From RQOF01 sp964461135 (lineage in GTDB: Bacteria > Calditrichota > Calditrichia > RBG-13-44-9), in assembly GCA_964461135.1 (NCBI GenBank), contig CAYWTB010000087.1:1-19330 (forward strand): a stretch of 19,330 bases of DNA. Reading direction: 5' to 3'. The first letter of the stretch is position 1. Each line of letters starts with the position of its first letter. A model generated the notes under the pieces. The model saw nothing but the letters and a program-made list of their open reading frames with translations. It made no database searches and was not told the origin of the DNA. The position numbers and the translations under genes are program-made. Positions 15,888 to 19,330 of this stretch are shown here, piece after piece.

Positions 15888-16412
15888 ATGATTTATCAGC
15901 AATCCAGAGAGGATCATAAACATAAATTTTCCAGAGAAGTCATTCATAAACTTATCTCAGATTTACGTAATGATGACGGTATAATCAGGGAAGATGCCAG
16001 GCATCAATTGGTGAAACTGGGTGAGGAGGCGGTTGATTATCTGGGTGGCTATTTAAATGCCGATGACGCTTTATTACGCTGGGAGGTGGTAAAAACACTG
16101 GCGGATATTCAGCAGCCGGTTGCAGCTGATTTTCTGGTTAATGCCATGGAAGATAATATGATCAGCATTCGCTGGATTGCCGCTGAAGGCATCATTCGCC
16201 TGAAAAAGAAAGGATTAAGACCGCTGCTGGAAAGACTGAGGGATAATCTCGATTCCCCCCGCCTGATTGAAGGTGCGCATCATGTATTTCATTCTCTAAA
16301 AAAACAGGACAAAAATCCGCTATACAAAGAAATATTTGTGGCACTGGATAACCGGCAAGCCCATGAAGAAATTCCTCTAATTGCCGACAAACTGTTACAG
16401 CAGTTAAGTTAA
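15888..16412 (+). CDS. Small HEAT-repeat protein
   Basis: ATG 15888 is chosen because AAGGAG at 15876-15881 is ideally spaced. In-frame ATGs at 15669, 15771 and 15861 would add a lysine/phenylalanine-rich prefix without a Shine-Dalgarno and overlap the leader element. The 174-residue product lacks a signal peptide and is probably cytoplasmic. Residues about 32-112 form two to three HEAT/PBS-lyase-like helical pairs (IREDARHQLVKLGEEAVDYL, ALLRWEVVKTLADI, SIRWIAAEGIIRL), with further helices to the end. Such repeats are protein-binding scaffolds; no catalytic motif is seen. Its position after a dead NRAMP-Usp pair and its shared leader with the BON gene suggest a stress-related role, but that is inference. 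Confidence 0.82.
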   Translation: MIYQQSREDHKHKFSREVIHKLISDLRNDDGIIREDARHQLVKLGEEAVDYLGGYLNADDALLRWEVVKTLADIQQPVAADFLVNAMEDNMISIRWIAAEGIIRLKKKGLRPLLERLRDNLDSPRLIEGAHHVFHSLKKQDKNPLYKEIFVALDNRQAHEEIPLIADKLLQQLS

Positions 16413-16732
16413 GCAGATTAAAGGGCTAAATCTTTTCTGTGAACGGTTAGAAGACATTTCCGCAATTGTTCAATTCAGTCTGTTCTTTCCTCGCCCATAA
16501 AACACATTAACCTTTCTGTTCTGCTCCTGATGTTGTAACGCAGGATTAATATATTTTTGGTTTTGAATTCTATAAAAATTAAGCACGATTAAAGCAGGTC
16601 AAAACTGTATTGATTATATTTGAAACAGAACTTCCCGGCTGCGGTACAGGTCGCATAATATTTTTTTTCTAACAATATTTGGATTAATCATGTATTTTAT
16701 CAGAGAACCCCGATAAACATGGAAAGGAATCC
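16413..16732. other. Intergenic spacer with no clear feature
   Basis: This AT-rich gap between the HEAT gene and the phosphatase-like gene shows no ORF of interest, no copy of the leader element and only weak hairpins (AGATT with AATCT near 16421-16440). A promoter for the next gene must lie here, but I could not single one out with confidence. Confidence 0.4.
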
Positions 16733-17956
16733 ATGAAATCTGTTATTCAAAGATTAATCCTGGTATTATTGACGTTATTATTATCCGGATTTTTCAGTGA
16801 TTCAATTGCTGCTGAGAAGACGATGATCATCATTATTGATGGCGCACGTTACAGTGAAACCTTTGGAGACCCCGGCCACACTTATATACCCCGTATGTGG
16901 AGTTTATCTCAACAGGGAACGGTAATCGACAAATTTTACAACGATTCTCTAACATACACCTCGCGTGCCATACCGGCCCTGTGGTGCGGCACATGGACCG
17001 AGGTGCGAGATACCAATTATGCCGGTTCGCAGACGGCATATGCAGTTAAACCCACCATATTCGAATACTACCGTAAACAAAAAAATATGCCGGCCCAGCA
17101 ATGTTTTTATGTCCTGAAGCAAATCAATAGTTTGTGGCTGGCTAGTTTTGATTCGCAATATGGTACTGCCTACTGGCCGCAATACCATAGTGTAGGCAGC
17201 AGTGACGATGATGTTGCCACCCAGACCCTGATGGTGATGAACACCTATCATCCCCGTTTTATATGGGTCTATCTGGCTGATGTGGATGGGGCAGGGCATA
17301 GTGGTGACTGGCAGCGATATACCCGGGCTATTCAAAAAGCAGACAGTATTGTGTATGTTCTGTGGGAAACTCTGCAGGCGGATCCCTTTTATCAGAATTC
17401 AACCAGCTTTTTTGTTACAAATGATCACGGTCGTCATGATGACCTGCATGGCGGATTTTCCGGTCATGGGGACGGCTGTGATGGATGCCGGCATATCCAG
17501 TTTCTGGCGCTGGGACCGGAAATCAAAGCCAATTATGTTTCGCAGCAATACAGAAGAATTCCCGATATGGCCGTGACGGCTTCTTATCTTTTGGATATCA
17601 ATCCCGAAAGGGCCAGTGGTCAAGTCATGTCTGAAATCCTTAATGTCAACGAAATTTCACAACAATCCCGTCCGTCTGCAATCTTCTGGCTGCAGGGGAG
17701 TTATCCCAATCCCTTTAATATAACTACACGCATCAGGTATTCCCTGTCGCAGTCAACACGGGTAACCGTGCGGGTGTTTAATCAGTTGGGCGAGGAAGTG
17801 AGGTTGCTTCTGGATACAGATCAGCCGGCAGGAGAAAACTCGGTCAGCTGGAATGGATACAACAACGTTAATTTTCCGGTCAGCTCAGGCGTATACTTTT
17901 TTACCATTGAAACGCAAAATCAAACGGTTGCCGGAAAGATCATATTAATGAAATAA
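16733..17956 (+). CDS. Secreted alkaline-phosphatase-superfamily hydrolase with C-terminal sorting-like domain
   Basis: The 407-residue protein starts at ATG 16733 behind AAAGGA (16723-16728) and has a signal peptide (about residues 1-27). The core matches the two-metal alkaline phosphatase superfamily, which includes phosphodiesterases, phosphoglycerate mutases and sulfatases. Asp36 lies in IIIIDGARYSE, a Thr/Ser nucleophile is expected in the YTSRA segment (Thr76-Ser77), Asp185 and His189 in DVDGAGH, Asp231-His232 in TNDHG, and His245 in SGHGDG. A CDGC pair follows. Residues about 323-407 form a secretion/sorting-type domain: YPNPFN, RVFNQLGEEV, AGENSVSWNG, then SSGVYFF and a basic end. Phosphodiesterase versus phosphatase activity cannot be decided. 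The carboxypeptidase gene with a similar tail follows 122 bases later. Confidence 0.85.
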   Translation: MKSVIQRLILVLLTLLLSGFFSDSIAAEKTMIIIIDGARYSETFGDPGHTYIPRMWSLSQQGTVIDKFYNDSLTYTSRAIPALWCGTWTEVRDTNYAGSQTAYAVKPTIFEYYRKQKNMPAQQCFYVLKQINSLWLASFDSQYGTAYWPQYHSVGSSDDDVATQTLMVMNTYHPRFIWVYLADVDGAGHSGDWQRYTRAIQKADSIVYVLWETLQADPFYQNSTSFFVTNDHGRHDDLHGGFSGHGDGCDGCRHIQFLALGPEIKANYVSQQYRRIPDMAVTASYLLDINPERASGQVMSEILNVNEISQQSRPSAIFWLQGSYPNPFNITTRIRYSLSQSTRVTVRVFNQLGEEVRLLLDTDQPAGENSVSWNGYNNVNFPVSSGVYFFTIETQNQTVAGKIILMK

Positions 17957-18078
17957 ATAAGTATGTATTTGACAGCTGGCAGCAGGAAGAAAAGGGAGGT
18001 TGTTGTACCCAGTAGACAAAATATTGAATTAACCTGAAGATTTAACAGTAAGGGTGCTACCCGGCAGAAAGGTCTGAT

Positions 18079-19330
18079 ATGAGAAAATTTATATTACTGC
18101 GGATTTTAAGTTTTCTGTTTTCCATCTGTTTAATTTTCCTGTCATTCCCGTCAGATTTAACTGCCCAGTGGGAACTTTCCGGCTTCCCAACCATTGATTC
18201 GTCAGGACAAATTATTGATAAATGCGGATTCGATCCGGCGCTGTCACTACTTCAGCTGGAAATGCTGGGAGATCACTGGGGGTATGGGTATGACAGTCTG
18301 CTGGCGGATCTGCCGCGCTGGCAACAGAGCCCCTATGTTCAGATAGATTCGCTGGGAGCCAGTGTGCAGAACCGGGCCATCTGGCAACTGACCATGACCG
18401 CCGATACCTCAGGCGCCCAAAACCGCCGTACCATTTTTATCCATGCCCGTACCCATCCGGGGGAGATTCAGAGCTGGTGGGTTACCCGGGAGATTATCAG
18501 GTACTTGTTATCGGAAGAAAGTTATGCCGTTTTACTGCGTGAAAATTGTGTTTTTTATATTCTCCCCATGTACAATCCGGATGGAGTGGAACTGGAATTA
18601 CCACGGCAAAACGCGAATGGAATTGATTTGGAAAGTAACTGGGATAAAAATCCGGTTCAGCCGGAAGTGGCTGTCCTGAGAAACCGTTTTACATCCCTGA
18701 TGAATTCCGATGCCCCCATTGAAGTGGCCCTTAACATGCATTCTTCAGTTTCCTGCACTCGTTACTTTGTCTATCATTCCGAGGTTGGGACATCTGCAAA
18801 TTATGCCTTGCTGGAACAAGAATATATTGATGGCGTACGTTCCTATTTTTATCAGGGCTTCCAGCCCTGGGATTATTTTGTCAGCTGGACCAGCGGTACT
18901 CCGCCTCAATATCCGGAAAGCTGGTTCTGGCTGAATCATGGTGAGACCGTCATGGCCCTGACCTATGAGGACATGAATTGCCTTTCGGCGGGAGATTTTG
19001 ATAAAACAGCCCTGGCCTTGCTTCATGGTAGTGCAGATTATCTGGGTCTGATTAATACTGAAATAAGTGATGATAACCCCGAACTCGTCAGGGATGATAT
19101 GCAACTGCAGAATTTTCCAAATCCGGTCAGCTCAGCCGGCGGGCGATCCCTTTCCACCATGATCCAATATAGTCTGAAAACTTCCCGGCATGTTCGCCTG
19201 GTCCTGTATGACGTGCTGGGTCGCCAGCTGGACGTTCTGGACCAGGGGTACCGTTCTGCGGATCAGCACCGCCTATTTTTCTCGACTTTGACAGTTACGG
19301 GCCATTTTAGGGATTTCCTGAATTCAAAAA
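18079..19330 (+). CDS. Secreted M14 zinc carboxypeptidase, 3' end open at window edge
   Basis: ATG 18079 follows AAAGG (18068-18072); the frame stays open for 417 codons to the window end. A signal peptide covers residues 1-30 (ending DLTAQ). The M14 fold is shown by the HxxE zinc motif in HARTHPGE (His126, Glu129), NPDGV (166-170), the third zinc ligand His221 in NMHSS, and Glu297 in LTYED as the catalytic glutamate. The usual N-R-N-W strand after NGxDL is E-S-N-W here (residues 185-188), so the arginine that normally helps bind the substrate carboxylate is missing. A sorting-like tail begins at FPNPV (346) and VLYDVLGRQLDVL, but after about residue 402 the expected SGVYFY strand does not appear. 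Confidence 0.88.
   Translation, partial: MRKFILLRILSFLFSICLIFLSFPSDLTAQWELSGFPTIDSSGQIIDKCGFDPALSLLQLEMLGDHWGYGYDSLLADLPRWQQSPYVQIDSLGASVQNRAIWQLTMTADTSGAQNRRTIFIHARTHPGEIQSWWVTREIIRYLLSEESYAVLLRENCVFYILPMYNPDGVELELPRQNANGIDLESNWDKNPVQPEVAVLRNRFTSLMNSDAPIEVALNMHSSVSCTRYFVYHSEVGTSANYALLEQEYIDGVRSYFYQGFQPWDYFVSWTSGTPPQYPESWFWLNHGETVMALTYEDMNCLSAGDFDKTALALLHGSADYLGLINTEISDDNPELVRDDMQLQNFPNPVSSAGGRSLSTMIQYSLKTSRHVRLVLYDVLGRQLDVLDQGYRSADQHRLFFSTLTVTGHFRDFLNSK

Overview
The window looks like chromosomal DNA of a Gram-negative bacterium from the FCB side of the tree, possibly Calditrichota, Marinimicrobia, KSB1 or a relative. Three things point there. Two exported enzymes at the right end carry C-terminal sorting-like domains (one with the YPNPFN signature). 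A lipoprotein glycosidase is present, as is a complete RND efflux system with an outer-membrane channel. Several genes have clear Shine-Dalgarno sequences (GGAGG, AAGGAG), which argues against typical Bacteroidota. Base composition is mixed (genes fairly balanced, spacers very AT-rich). The phylum assignment is inference.

Left part (1-5166, + strand): a stand-alone ORF resembling only the C-terminal half of a SAM methyltransferase, an Asp/Glu-type amino-acid racemase, and a RarD-like EamA permease. A 628-base spacer follows that holds a large nested palindrome and a REP-like hairpin. Then comes a lipoprotein beta-N-acetylhexosaminidase (GH20) with a C-terminal PA14 domain. Middle part (12879 down to 5483, - strand): an apparent efflux cluster in the order periplasmic adaptor, RND pump, TolC-like channel, MFS exporter. 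The first three can form one envelope-spanning pump. The MFS gene follows the TolC gene by 50 bases. An 8-bp inverted repeat lies upstream of the adaptor gene and is a candidate operator.

Right-centre (12.9-16.4 kb, + strand): this is the most informative stretch. An intact exported triple-BON-domain protein and an intact small HEAT-repeat protein flank two adjacent dead genes. One is an NRAMP-type Mn/Fe transporter with a premature stop and a large internal deletion, whose junction reads in two frames through 15 shared bases. The other is a UspA-type universal stress protein with several stops and at least one frameshift. The two live neighbours share a 36-base upstream element (31 of 36 identical). 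I read this as a metal/stress locus whose transporter-Usp pair has decayed. The spacer before the BON gene also holds a possible kinase P-loop relic, a 30-base-period direct repeat and a G-rich run able to form a G-quadruplex.

Right end (16.7 kb to the edge, + strand): two consecutive secreted enzymes with sorting-like tails. One is an alkaline-phosphatase-superfamily hydrolase. The other is an M14 zinc carboxypeptidase that runs off the window; its sorting domain loses family resemblance in the last ~50 bases. I found no tRNA, rRNA, CRISPR array or intact transposase gene. No obviously new multi-gene system is evident. The shared leader, the decayed pair and the nested palindrome are the observations most worth following up.
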